NCBI RefSeq assembly: GCF_014839805.1
Contig: NC_051119.1
Span: 7,309,245-7,373,244 of the forward strand
DNA from: Manduca sexta
Lineage: Eukaryota > Arthropoda > Insecta > Lepidoptera > Sphingidae
Direction of reading: 5' to 3'
DNA: 64,000 nucleotides
A program made the position numbers and the translations under genes. The notes under the pieces are model-generated. The model was not told where the DNA came from. It did not search any database and worked only from the letters and a program-made list of their open reading frames with translations. Of this stretch, positions 11,741 through 23,640 are shown in pieces; position 1 is the first letter of the stretch; each line of letters starts with the position of its first letter.

Positions 11741-12137
11741 ATGAACCGATATAACGCATACATGGAAAACATTAGGAGAAGCAAGAGACTAGCTCTTGGA
11801 CTTGTAGAGGATGCTAGGGATTATGACGAAAGTCCTGATAGATATGATGATATCGACGCCGTTCCTAGTACGAGCGTTGATAAGCCCAAACGTCCTACAG
11901 AGTTTGTAAAATACGGTAAAATTACTTTTAATACAACCGCTATGTTGCACCACTACCCTCAGATGTCTCATAATAAAGTCACTAAGGAAATTCCGATCTG
12001 AGACCTAATTTGAGGAGCAGGTTGACAACAATAACATATCTTCTGATGAATCGAAAACGGACAGCGTAAACAACAACGAGACAGATAGAACAGGAGTGGA
12101 TATTTTGAATAAAATAAAGTTCGCTGAAGAGAAGTTG
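11741..12137 (+). pseudogene. Coding-like stretch in two frames, unrecognised
   Basis: From ATG 11741 there is an 86-codon frame of charged, protein-like composition (RRSKRLALGLVEDARDYD, then VPSTSVDKPKRPTEF) ending at TGA 11999. A second open stretch in another frame covers 12009-12137 (43 codons, SSDESKTDS, then ILNKIKFAEEKL) and ends at a good donor, GTATGAG (12138), in phase 0. The acceptor at 12955 of the copy B membrane protein gene is also phase 0, so this could be that gene's broken 5' exon, its intact partner lying left of the window. Alternatively it is 3' UTR of the DUF1295 gene, only 145 bases upstream (AATAAA at 12108). No single base change joins the two frames. Low certainty. 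Confidence 0.3.
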
Positions 12138-12544
12138 GTATGAGGGTTGGTGTCAGCGTTATTTACGCTGCACTTTCGTACATCTAGAATGTGGTATACG
12201 TTCAGAAGTTCGCGAGTGAAATGTGACATATCTGATTGTTGATACAGACTATAGTAGATGTATATATAGTGTCGTATAGTGAAAAAATCCGTCTCATGTT
12301 AAATTAGATGTATATATAGATAAAGGGATGTAGCTGTCTCCATTCTGGTGAGTGTTTTTAACTATTTGTTGGTTATCTAGTGTTCAATAAAAAAAAGAAA
12401 TGGCAGGATAGTTGACTGAAAGCCAACATTAGCGATTAAGTAAACGTGCGTTGTCTCTCAACATATGCATCTCTTGGGCGTGGCAAAATCTTAACTATGT
12501 GCACGCAATTACAACGTTACGTTAATTGAAATAAGAGGTAGAAT
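12138..12544. other. Unique spacer before copy B
   Basis: AT-rich sequence with two direct copies of AGATGTATATATAG (near 12256 and 12308) and AATAAA near 12385. If 12009-12137 is an exon, this is the start of its intron. No other feature is supported. Confidence 0.4.
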
Positions 12545-13729
12545 TTTAATGTAAATTATAATTTAATGGTTCTGTATACTAACTTTTAGATACTACGACT
12601 GAATAATGGTGAAAATTCATAAATCTCTGGGTAATTGAGAACTACCTCCAAAAATAAAACTAAATCCCGAATGTTATTATGGTTTTTTATATTATAATTT
12701 TCTTTCGATGTTTTCAAGACCGCAGCTTTCATGGTCACGGGGTGACTGATATGTTGGTCATCCAAAAAGTCAAAGTTACAATGTCTACCTACATTTGAGG
12801 ATAAAATCCGGAAAATAGTTTAATTTCAATGTGCATCATTCGCATAAACATCAAAAACCATTATACCTTCAAAAAGTTTACTAATATAGTTGAACTTAAT
12901 ACACATATTATCAAATAATGAGTTGAGATCAGATCAAATTTGGTACCTACACAGGTAACGATTTCCTATGGACGAGATGTTTTATGTCCCAAAAATATTG
13001 GACATGATTCTAATGAGATTTTTACGCTGGTTAAAGACCTTTACAAAGGCACATTAGCAAGCAATTTAATTCATGATTTAATGTTTGTTTCTATACGAGA
13101 ATCGAACTCCGCTGAGGATACTAAATGGTGCAATGCAGATAGCCTTTATGGATATTGTGTTATTGTAAAAAAAATCTTTTTGTTATTTCCTCTTCTTTTC
13201 CTGTCATTTTGTAAATATTTACCGCTTCTTATGTATTGTAGAAAGGCGCTAAAACAGCTTTGTTTACTGTGTCATTAGCCTGTCCGACCGTTGATCCTAA
13301 ACTATTTGTCTTCTACACACATTAATGACAAAAAACGAGAAAAGAGAAACAGTTGAAATAATATATCGTAAATCAATATTAAGTATTTTACTTCTCGAAA
13401 AACGTTATTGGTAACTACATAAAACTATGTATTTTTCTTCATTGACAAAAATATGAAACCAGCTTAATATAACATTGTTTATAGGTACTATCCCAATCGA
13501 TTTGGCCTATTTCTAAAATATTATTAAATATATCAAGTACATAACATAATTATGGGATGTAGCATACGTGACAAATATCGAACCTTTTTTAACTTAAAGG
13601 AATTATTTAATAAGTTATAAAATTATTGCTCTACGATGCAATATAGAGCATAATAGATTCTCATTTGACAAAGAGACTGTATTTCTGCTGGATCTATTAT
13701 CTCCGTCCACATCTCTTTTTAATCGAAAA

Positions 13730-14051
13730 TAATATATATATCAGCTCTGTATTATATAATACTGTCACTGCTGGGCACGGCCCTCCTCTACTTCTGAGAG
13801 TTATTAGGCCTTAGCCCCCCACGTTAGCTTAATGTGGATGGGAAGACTTCAGATACCCTCAAAATTCCTATAGATAACTTCTCAGATATGCAGATTTCCT
13901 CACGATGGTTTTCTTTGCTGTTAAAGCAAGAGATGTCTCGCAAAGAATACATACATAATTGTATATAATTCAGAGGTGTGTGACCTTAGGATTTAAACCT
14001 ACAGACATTCGTCACGGCAGTCCTTTCCACACCCAACTAGGATATCGCCGC
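13730..14051 (-). mobile_element. tRNA-derived SINE (family 1), copy B
   Basis: Same insertion as at 1182-1504, carried along in copy B, antisense within the intron of the membrane protein gene. Confidence 0.8.
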
Positions 14052-16453
14052 TTATAGGAAATAACTTAAGTTAATTTTAATATGAGTTTACTTGCGCGCT
14101 TTTTTTATCATTTGTTCTCAGTTTCTACTGTATTACGATTCAGTTTCTATTATGTGTCTTTAGCGGCAAAAATCTATACAATTACATGAGATCAACAGGA
14201 ATAAAAAAATATTCCAGTTCTCATTGATTCTACATTCGAAGAATACATTAAGCATATCGTCTAGCAAATAAACATCAATTACTTTTACTGTACTAAGGAA
14301 CTCTAATCTTTGCAAACATCGATCAACGCGCACATAAATAACTTCCAAGAATAAGATAAATGTGTATCAATTTATATCATTGACGTCATATAATTACGTC
14401 ATAAAGTTATTAATATGAACGATATCATTACTAGAATAGTCTGAACCTTATAAACCTAGATTCTATTACTAGATTGAAATGAAATTACTTGACCGATTTT
14501 TCGTTTAATTTATTTATACATCGTGACCATCAAGAATGACATTCTATGAAGGAGTAAAAATTGAACAAATAATCATGATTTTTTTTTTAAATAACTTTCA
14601 TTTCAATGTTGAACTTACATAGTACATAATATGAATAATCTATACGCATATATTTCTATAGGCGCACAAACTTCCCTTATATCTGTAAAAGTAACATTTA
14701 CATGTAATGTAAAAACAATAAAGATTGCTAAAACACAAACGTTATAATCTTTAACAAAAGCAATAATTTTAACACTGTTAATGAAAATTGGTTGTCAATT
14801 ATTCCTCAGTTAAACGTTGGAATTAATTGCATCACAATCTACCCCTTTTGGTGACAAATTCTTAGCAGTAAAAAATTTCAACCTCACCTGGCTTTTGGCT
14901 TCATGCCAAGTAACTGCTACATATTTATCGATCTAAATGCAGAGTTTCTACATTTGTGAACGTTTACCACGTGTCTAAAACTTAAACTGAGACGTCTTTT
15001 ACGAATTATAATACGGATAATTATCTAATTTGAAAAATAGGATTTTATCAATCTGGAAATCATATCCTGGTCCTCCCAAGTCGTAGGTTATCAAGAGAAG
15101 TATCACTGGTCATTGATCCTTAGGAAAAACAGCAGAATGAACTTCAAAAATCTATAAGATTTCTCTTTCCTTTTCTCATATCAGTCTAACCTTCTCTCTT
15201 CTTTTCCAGTATCGAAATTACCCAAATCACGAACCATGGGCTGTGCAACATCCACTGGCCGGGGCATGAGCAGTGCGTCACTGTGACTTTCGGAGTCCCC
15301 TGACTTACGAGGAGGGCATGAACTACCGGCTTAACGAGACCGACCTGCAGAAAATGTGGAAGTACATCGAGAAGGAGGACTTCAGTAAACGGATGGAGTT
15401 GCTTGGAATTGAGGTGAGGATGGTTTACTAATAAGGAAATTACTCTAAAACTTAGTAATTCAGGAAAATTATCTTCCAAGGCATCAAGGATAGCATACAA
15501 CAGCATGTGAAACAGAGACTTGAGAAAAGGTCTTCATGGCCAATGATTGTTTTGCAATTTACATCAATGCGTTATGAGTTAGAAAAACAATGCTTGTTCA
15601 CAGCTATATAGAAATATTAATACACATAATCAGCAGCACTGCGCTTCATCAGGCGAGAGATCGCATCAACTGGAAACAGTTTTCGAAATGCAGAAGGAAT
15701 CACGATCCTCAGTAATGGGGGGACGATTAAGAAGAAGAATACCCATAATGCCGATTAGTGAAAATTAATACGTGATTAAAACCATTTAAAAGCTCAAAGT
15801 CATAGCATAGCATAAAGCCCTGAATTTCCTAAATATTACTAATATTGCTTCCAGGAGTTCATCGTCCCCGACGATCAATCGGTGTTGATGATGTGGCTGT
15901 TGATCGGCGCGGGAGTGGTCGTCTCGATGGCGATGTTGGCGTTCGCTCTGTGGCGATTCAGCTGCTTCGATGATTACACCAGGTAAGAAAATCCATTCAT
16001 ACTGAGAAATAATTTCAAGGTCACCCAAGGCCGTATCCAAAATACCTTTACAATTGTTAATGCTGGTACAAATGTATGAGAATGACATATTCTAACAAAA
16101 GACTTACGATAATTATTAATATAGGTAACGATCAACATGATATATGATATAATTGGCATATTATGTTCCAGGATGCAAGCCTTCAGCGACACAGACAGTA
16201 TAAAGGCGCAAAAGAGGGATTTGGATCTCTATCCCACCCCCCACCAGACCCTGCCACCCCTCACAGCGAGAACGACTACAAATGGCCTGATCTCAACAAA
16301 TTCGATGATGATGCTAGAGGTGAGCATTCAGCATACAATCAAACCAGGTTCTGTTTTCTGCGATAGGCAAAAGCTTGACAGGCTCCAGAAATAGTCAATG
16401 TTTGAGTGCGGGTAAAAATTTACTATAAGTTGGAGGGTTAATGTATATCAAAA

Positions 16454-16529
16454 CAAACACGTAACACACCTTTATCTCCGAAGCGGTAGCTGTCTACCGC
16501 TTCGGAGATAAAGATGTGTTACGTGTTTG
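16454..16529. repeat. Long hairpin, intact only in copy B
   Basis: Inverted repeat with 35-base arms (16454-16488 and 16495-16529), one mismatch and a 6-base loop (GCTGTC). In copy A, near 3905-3961, the left arm is present but most of the right arm is missing, leaving TGTCTGTTCGGACGTG. It is in an intron of the membrane protein gene. Confidence 0.9.
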
Positions 16530-17303
16530 ATTGTGTGTTACATGTCTGTACATGCAAATACTTTTCAGCACGTGTGGTCTGTCTTATGTTATAAAGGCGA
16601 GCTACCCACCCTCGTCCCCCTACAAGGTGGACATATGACCTTATAAAAGTTGCAGAAGGTTGTTGGCTGCAAGCCGCTTCCAATAGGTCGATCTGATGAA
16701 ATCTTTGGGGGATACCCATGTTCAGCAGTAGGCGTCTTGCGGCTGATGTTGATATTTTGTTTGTAAATTAAGGCAATAAGTAAGTCACTTGGTAGCTTCA
16801 CATCCGAACCATGTTTTAATTATTATATTGCCCTAGGGTGTGTCTCTTATTCCAAGATATTAGACGTTGAGACGTACCACTTGCACGGCACACTAAATAT
16901 GATTAAAACTAAATATATTTTAATCGTAATGCTGTCTTTGTCAATTGCTAACGGATGACAGTGACAGCAGGAGGTTTTAAATGTATTTAGCGCTATATTT
17001 AGTAAGTGGTTGTGCAAGCCAACCCAAGTTTCTAGTTAAATTGGAACAGAATAATGCTTGACATTAGAAACATACGAGGTGATGACTATTTAGACGAATT
17101 GTAGAATATGAATAAAGTACCACGTAGTATGAATTAACCGTAATTTACTTTTCGTGTTTTTATGACTGACTTACAGATTATCTTTAGTTACTTTAGATAG
17201 TGTTTTATATTTGTTATAGATTACATTTTCTAGATTACGTTTGGCGATATTACTAAAAACATTTTACATACATACATACATAGTATCACACCTCTATTCC
17301 ATA

Positions 17304-17577
17304 GGGGTAGGCAGTGACTATGGATTGCCACTTTGCACGATTCTGACACACTTCTCGAGCTTCTTCCAACTTCATCAATCATTTCATGCATTTTTTCCGG
17401 TTCAGGTAATTTTGACCTAGTCTTTACTAAGAATGTCAGATATCTGACATTCAAAGGTTCGATGCGGTCGAGCCCTACCGGCTCTTCCATCCACATTCGC
17501 CTTATAGACTCTCTTTGTCAGTCTTTTATCATCCATCCTCTCCAAATGCCCAAACCACCTTAGCATACTCTTCTCAA
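17304..17577 (-). mobile_element. Non-LTR (RTE-type) reverse transcriptase relic, copy B
   Basis: Same insertion as at 4712-4980, carried in copy B, with the same minus-strand motif WFGHLERMDDKRLTKRVY. Confidence 0.8.
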
Positions 17578-17816
17578 TTTAATCTTTCTTACTCTTCGCA
17601 AAAAAAAAGTTAAAATGAATGTGTAATTCTGTTATTTCAGTGGACATTGGAGGGTTCGCCAACAGAAGTTATATCCGAGACGACTTGTACGACTTGGACT
17701 ACGAAGAAGAAGTGCCCAATAACGAAAGGTAAATTTGTAATCAATTACATAATAATGTTTGCATATTAAAAACATTGTCCTACAAAAACAAATTTCAAAC
17801 CATTAACATTAATATT

Positions 17817-18070
17817 TGCTGGTGCAGGATATATTTTATATCCGCCCGTATAGCGACCACCGTACACAAGGTGTTAAAACCCGCCATAGTGGCGCACGTA
17901 AGTGTGTCGCGTTCCGGGATTACCTGTGTATAATGTAAATCCGTCCGATTCCATCAGGCCGGCATAATTGTGTCGACTGCCGAGGGGTAATCATCCCTCG
18001 TCAGTCGACATTCTATTATTCCACTTACTATAAGGTGCATAAGGGTCACTTTGCCTTGACGGTATAAAAA
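17817..18070 (+). repeat. Dispersed repeat family 2, copy B
   Basis: Copy B equivalent of the element at 5226-5476. Confidence 0.7.
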
Positions 18071-18513
18071 ATAATTATACTTTATCTATATTGTATGTAG
18101 GTATTTATTTTCATTAATCATTAAAAAAAAGCTTCTTCTTTTATCGCATCCTGTCACATATCTCTTAGGCATCTTCGATAGTATAAACCTATCAAGATAT
18201 TTTGACTTACCTTTTAATTCTGCTCAGTGATAGCACGTGTATCCTATATCAATGACGATAATGGGAAAAATATAGTTACTAACATGGGAACTAACACTAG
18301 AGGAAAGGCAGCATACATTTTAACGCGACTAGTAACAACTACTACGCAATACTTACTTATAAACTTCCATACTTTCAAAAAAAATTGGGTTATTTTTACA
18401 TATAATTCCGACAATCTTTATGTAAACTATATCACTAACAAACTAACAAATTACATGTTCACAACTGACGTGTAGCCATAGCTTTAAATCATTGTACAGC
18501 ATGTGAGTACTAT

Positions 18514-18719
18514 GCTTCATTTGGAATTCTAAATTTGAATGACTTATTTATTCTTATGGTGATTATTTGTTAGCAAATTCGTTAATAGGATACATTTGTT
18601 TTGTCATTATGTTCTCCAGACCAATATAGGCTGCACTTTCCCATAGTTTTTTGGTGCGTGATGTACTTTAATACTTTCTCACAGTACCCGACTTTTGACA
18701 AAAAAATATTTTACAACTT
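18514..18719. repeat. 206-base segment absent from copy A
   Basis: Copy A goes directly from GAGTACTAT to CGTGTAACTC near 5920, whereas copy B carries about 206 extra bases there. I see no terminal inverted repeats and no target-site duplication, so it cannot be classed. It lies in the last intron of the copy B membrane protein gene. Confidence 0.8.
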
Positions 18720-19134
18720 GTGTAACTCTATCATAACTTGTTATGAAATTGCGTAATTTGATGACAACCGTAACTATTCATAATATAATAAACCCCACAT
18801 AGGTATAGTATTCTTGATAAATACAGAATAACAAATACTTTAATTACAAATTCGGTATTAGCCAATAAATACTCGTTATTTACAATTTATAATTAATTGC
18901 CAGTTATTAATAGTTTATTTCTTTGTTACAGAGTCAGAAACAGCCTCCGAGACAACTACAGCAATGTTTAGAAATAATACGAGTTTTAAAATTGTGACAC
19001 ATTATCAAAAAACCTGCCTCTCTTAATCCTTACTATGGCTAATGTATTGCCGTTGAGCTAAATATCTCATATTTGTGCAGCTTTGTCATCCCCAGCGTTT
19101 AGAACTGAAGGATTATATACTCTAAATAAGTCAG

Positions 19135-19140
19135 AATAAA
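19135..19140 (+). terminator. Poly(A) signal, membrane protein gene copy B
   Basis: AATAAA about 164 bases after the TAG at 18969-18971, equivalent to the signal in copy A. Confidence 0.45.
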
Positions 19141-20714
19141 TGACTTTTTAAATGAATTTGTATTGTGTCATGATTTACAAGTGTTAGTCGACGATAAATA
19201 TGAAGTCGCCATTATTTAATGTCGATAATATAACTGTGTATATTTATAATAAGGTTTAATATGTGATTATTATAGCAACTGTCATTTGAAATGAAAATAA
19301 GACAAAATTTTAAATCAAAGCGAGTATATTATAGTAAATGTGTTATGATTTTAATCATATTTTATATGAAAATATATAATAAGACTAAAAATATACTGTG
19401 CGTTATTTGTTTAGTAATATATTGTGGTATTAAATGTAAAGCATTTAAAATATACGTGAATGTTAATGACAGTATATGTAGTAAACTAAAACGAAAATGT
19501 GGTTCCTTACAGATATTCATTTTGGTAATAAAATATAATTGGCATATATATTTGTGTATTTTATTTGACATAAATGTTTATCTAAAATATATTGCTTTAA
19601 TAATATCAGTTAATTTTATTTCCCAATTTTATTCTGAAGGAACTGTATTTTCGTATGTAATATAAGAATACCTAAAACTATATTAGATAATTATATTAAA
19701 TATATTATAGGCCGTTGGTATAGGCGAGATAGTTTCCGTTATAATGAAATATTTTATTGTTACCTTAGAATTATTAAGGCTGGTAGTTTATTGATCAAAA
19801 TTAGTATAAACTTCTTGCATGGACTTAGGCAATGTAAGATATATTTAAATTTTATTTCATTTATTCTGACTATGTCCATGTTGGTTGTAAATGATTATTA
19901 ACAATGATTTTGGAATAACGCAATCATACTCAGGCCGTTAGAACTAGTGTTGTTATTTTTATTTGTTTTATAAAAATATTTTTAAAAGAATTTAAATTTT
20001 TGTTTTGGTTTTAACGACGAATAAACAGTTATTTTTTATTTGCGTTTTTTTTTTTTTTATTTGTTTTAGAGTTGCAAACGCTGCAAAAATACTTTAATGG
20101 GAATTAAATGGACATTAAAACTGGATATCAAAATCTATATAAAATGAAGACAGACTGATAAAAAAAACAACTTGATGTAACTGCGATACATTTTAAAATC
20201 TATATTAACAACTTCACATTAATGTTTTGTTTTTTTTTTATTAGTGTATTTTTTTTAAATATTTAAAGTAAATTAAATAAAAGAAGGTATATTTTTAATA
20301 GATTCACAATAAAGCCAAGTTAGGCACACCTTGATACCTCGATTCGCTTACGCTTACGGAAAATAGAAAATATACGCCATTAAGCTATAAATATAGATAA
20401 ATATTATCCTAGCCTTGTTAGTTAGAAAAAAATCTAGATTCATTTCCAAAAAACATATCATTTTAGTTAACTAGAGTTGTGTTTAGAGTTTATAATAGGG
20501 TTGTGAGAATGTAGTATAGACATGAAACATTAAAATTGTTTTAATTGACAGTCACACACAGTAAACGTAAGATATAGAATCTTGAGATGTTTAAAAATTA
20601 AGCACATGTGCCACTGAAAAATAATAATTGACTTGAAATTATCGTTAAACGTATACAATCTAATAAACGAGTTTTCGCGTTAAAACGAGCGAGGAAGTGT
20701 CTGTTAGTCTTGTC

Positions 20715-20783
20715 ATGTCTAATCCAATAGTTGACAACATCTGTATTAAAGATAAGTGGAAATTTGAAGAAGAGAAGTTGGAG
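20715..20783 (+). CDS. Candidate first coding exon of an unknown gene
   Basis: ATG at 20715 opens 23 codons (MSNPIVDNICIKDKWKF, EEEKLE) and runs into a donor GTATTT at 20784 in phase 0. The end KFEEEKLE resembles KFAEEKL at the end of the coding-like stretch 12009-12137, which also abuts a phase-0 donor. I find no following exon between here and the Kir gene, and no recognisable domain. It may be chance, a 5' exon spliced to distant exons, or a relic of a duplicated exon. Confidence 0.25.
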
Positions 20784-20998
20784 GTATTTTATTGTGCCTG
20801 GCAATATTGATAGAACGTCATAATTTAGTACCGAAATATAAATGTACTAATATTTAATACCAATAATGGAAATAAGGTGTACGACTGTTTGTGGCTGTTA
20901 TTTAAACATTTGTTTTTCAAACATCTTGAAAGTACTTCTAAATCAAATATGTTCTTCAAAATATGTTATTTAGTCTTATACTCAGTTTCTTTTTGTTT

Positions 20999-21292
20999 CG
21001 AACCTCGCAGTCAACACCGAGGGAACCCCTGCGAATGGTATACTGGAATCCCCCGTCTTAGTGATTTCAGGGTCCTGGAGGAAAGTTGGGAGGGGATATC
21101 TAGAGAAGGAAGTGTAGGGAAAGGAGAAGAAACCATCTTAGAATGAGAGGAATGGAGAAGGCCAGGAAATTATGTGCCCGCATAGGCGTTAATGTGAATT
21201 AGAAACCATGAGGTATACACTTTACTGTGTGCCTAAGGCCGTGACAAATGTTCCCCCATGCATGAGCGTGCATTCGGTGTGGAGACCGAGCA
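20999..21292 (+). repeat. Dispersed repeat family 5
   Basis: Matches, in reverse complement, 52395-52765. Shared segments include ACTGGAATCCC, CCATGAGGTATACAC, GTGACAAATGTTCCCC and TGCATTCGGTGTGGAGACC. It is an interspersed element of undetermined class. Confidence 0.65.
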
Positions 21293-23554
21293 TCTTAGCC
21301 TTAGTTGATACAGACAGTATATACCGCCATGATAACAGACATTAAAAAAAAGTTGGAGGCCAGAATACTGAAGCGATTTGTTGATATATATATATAATCG
21401 GCTCTGATGATGATGATGATAATCGGCTACCGTGAAAATCTTGTCCAGGATTGAGACTAACTGGAAGTGTATAATCATCCCAGATAGAATCCTCACAGGA
21501 ACATAGTTCGTGTGTTTTATGATCTACCATATGGCCCTCTTTGATTCTTTTTTACAGAAAAAGAAATATGACTTATTTCATAAGAGGATGACGGAAAACT
21601 TTAGTTCTTAAATTTTCCTCAAAACAAAACTTTGTTTCTATAAAAGGACAAACGTGTACATAATGTTTCCATTTTATAAGTAAGAAAATTAGCAATGAAG
21701 TTAAATCGCTGGCTCACTGTTAGAAGGTCACATGTTACATTTGATGTGCAAATTGAATTATATTTATTACATAATTTATAGTTTTTTTCAGTGAAAATAT
21801 CAAGTAATCCCAAAATATAAATAAACATGTTTTTTTTGCAACATACCTAAGTATTCATTGACTTAGGACCTTGTAACAGTGTTCCAACGCAATGTCATAT
21901 TGTGTTAATTATTGTGTATTTAAAAAACATATTTACTCTGTTATGTATCCTCGATAAAACATATTTTACAATAGATATCGGATCTTTAAACTCAAATATA
22001 TATTTATTGTTATACATTGAAGGAGTTTAGTATAAATATATATATACATCGTGGATATTAAGTATTGTTTAGACCAGTACAATCCCAACAGATTGTGATT
22101 GTTGGTGTATCAACTAAAAAAAAAAACTAAGGGTGTATTTCCACCAGAGATGTGCGAGATATTTTTAAATGCATGGAGAGGCATTGTAACAGTGCCATTT
22201 CCTTTATTTTGTTCATGGGCCGCGGCAAACTGACTCCATTTTACCTGTTGAGTTGAGATGATTATTACTCGCCACTCGACAGTATTATGGCGGCCTGTTC
22301 GAGTCATACACAAGCTGATTTTGAAACACAATGGTTACGTGAGCCACTATGGGAAGTTTTACACCTTGTACCATGGTCGCTATCCGGGTGTATACGAATT
22401 TTCCACCACTATCAATTATTATGTTATCTCTCTGTTATAGCTGCGCAAGCGAGCTGAACAAATGTGATTTTATTATTAAAGGATTTTTAGGCCGCCATAA
22501 TTGCGTCGACTAGCGAGGGATAATCATTTCTAGTCAATCAATATTCTTTGGAACTCACTCTGCTGGCAATCAGTTGTTGTGAGATCACTTCGCCGTGCCC
22601 GCATGACAAAAATACTAGCGCGCTGTTTAGGTCCCTCGGACTTCTCTGTGGACGCACCCTTAATGTAACTTAGTTTAGCTTTAAATGAACCTATTACCCC
22701 AATAAATATTTGATCATATTTATAGATCCTATTGTTTATCTAAATGTAATGTCTAATGAATGTGTTAAATAATTATAATAGTTTATAATGGATGTCTATA
22801 TGCGAACAGACATGTTTGTGTTACGCGACGTCATTCCACTACACAAAATCGTCTTCTTCGTCCTTTTCTTTTATTTAAATAGTTAGAAAAATTGCGTGAG
22901 ATTTTCATTATCGAATATCGGTCTGATCTACTCCGTTGTGCCTGATGCAGTAGTCTCGTCTTAAATTATTATTCTGTTTAAATAAATATAACAGGACATA
23001 ATATGGACAGTTGCGGTGGTTACTTAAAGAGTGTTTTGTATGTCACCTCATTTATTAATGCGAGGTATTATTAACAACGCTGTGTCTTTGTGTCTTACGC
23101 TTTCACAGCGAAACTATTGAACCGATTTTTATTCCACTTGGTAGATTTTTGGCATCCCAAAAAGAATCCCCAAAAAGATATTTCTTTCTCAATAATTGTC
23201 ATTAGCCGCATTTCACTAGAAGCCGTAATAAAATGTAAAATTATCTAATAAAAAAGTAGAGCGCTAAATTTTAGACTGCGTCCTAATTTCGCATGTCTTA
23301 TTATGTGTTGTGTCGCATGACGTCGTGTAAGGCTAATGTGCTTACAATCGGAGTGAAGGAATAAACAGAAAACTAAACAAAAATAAGCCTTATGAACTCT
23401 ATTCTTTAAAGAAATATCTAAATAGTAAATCAGTGTAACCATACATAATGATACAGTGGCGAAAGGTGACATTTTCTATAAGGCAACTCGACACAACGGA
23501 TAGGTACTATTAATATGTATAAATGCAGTTCCAAATCGTTCAATGATAATTATT

Positions 23555-23640
23555 TTTTGCATAAGTTACGAAAAGGGAGCAAGAATCGTGTAACATGGAC
23601 CTTTCGCCACTATGATAATAAGTTAGTCAAGAATACTATT
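23555..23640 (+). repeat. Short dispersed repeat shared with 53745-53830
   Basis: AAGGGAGCAAGAATCGTGTA and the following ACATGGACCTTTCGCCACTA match the reverse complement of 53745-53830. Open frames over both are artefacts of this repeat. Confidence 0.5.

Larger units (their letters stand above)
12955..18971 (+). pseudogene. Single-pass membrane protein, copy B with frameshifts
   Basis: Same gene as at 411-6173. Equivalent exons are 12955-13164, 14662-14684 (tentative microexon), 15210-15413, 15855-15982, 16172-16319, 17641-17728 and 18932-18971. Exon 15210-15413 is 204 rather than 205 bases: a run of five C in copy A is four C here (15297-15300), so the reading frame meets TGA immediately at 15301. 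Exon 16172-16319 is 148 rather than 149 bases because a T is missing near 16262. Splice sites, the membrane-span exon and the poly(A) signal (AATAAA, 19135-19140) are intact. It could be a decaying duplicate, a null allele, or an allele carrying assembly indel errors; the sequence alone cannot decide. Confidence 0.65.
12545..20734. repeat. Tandem block, copy B
   Basis: Second copy of the block at 1-7938. It is about 250 bases longer, mostly because of an extra 206 bases at 18514-18719 and a complete hairpin at 16454-16529 that is collapsed in copy A. Unlike copy A it continues past the shared end, without a gap, into unique sequence. The membrane protein gene in this copy has two 1-base deletions in exons. 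Confidence 0.95.
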
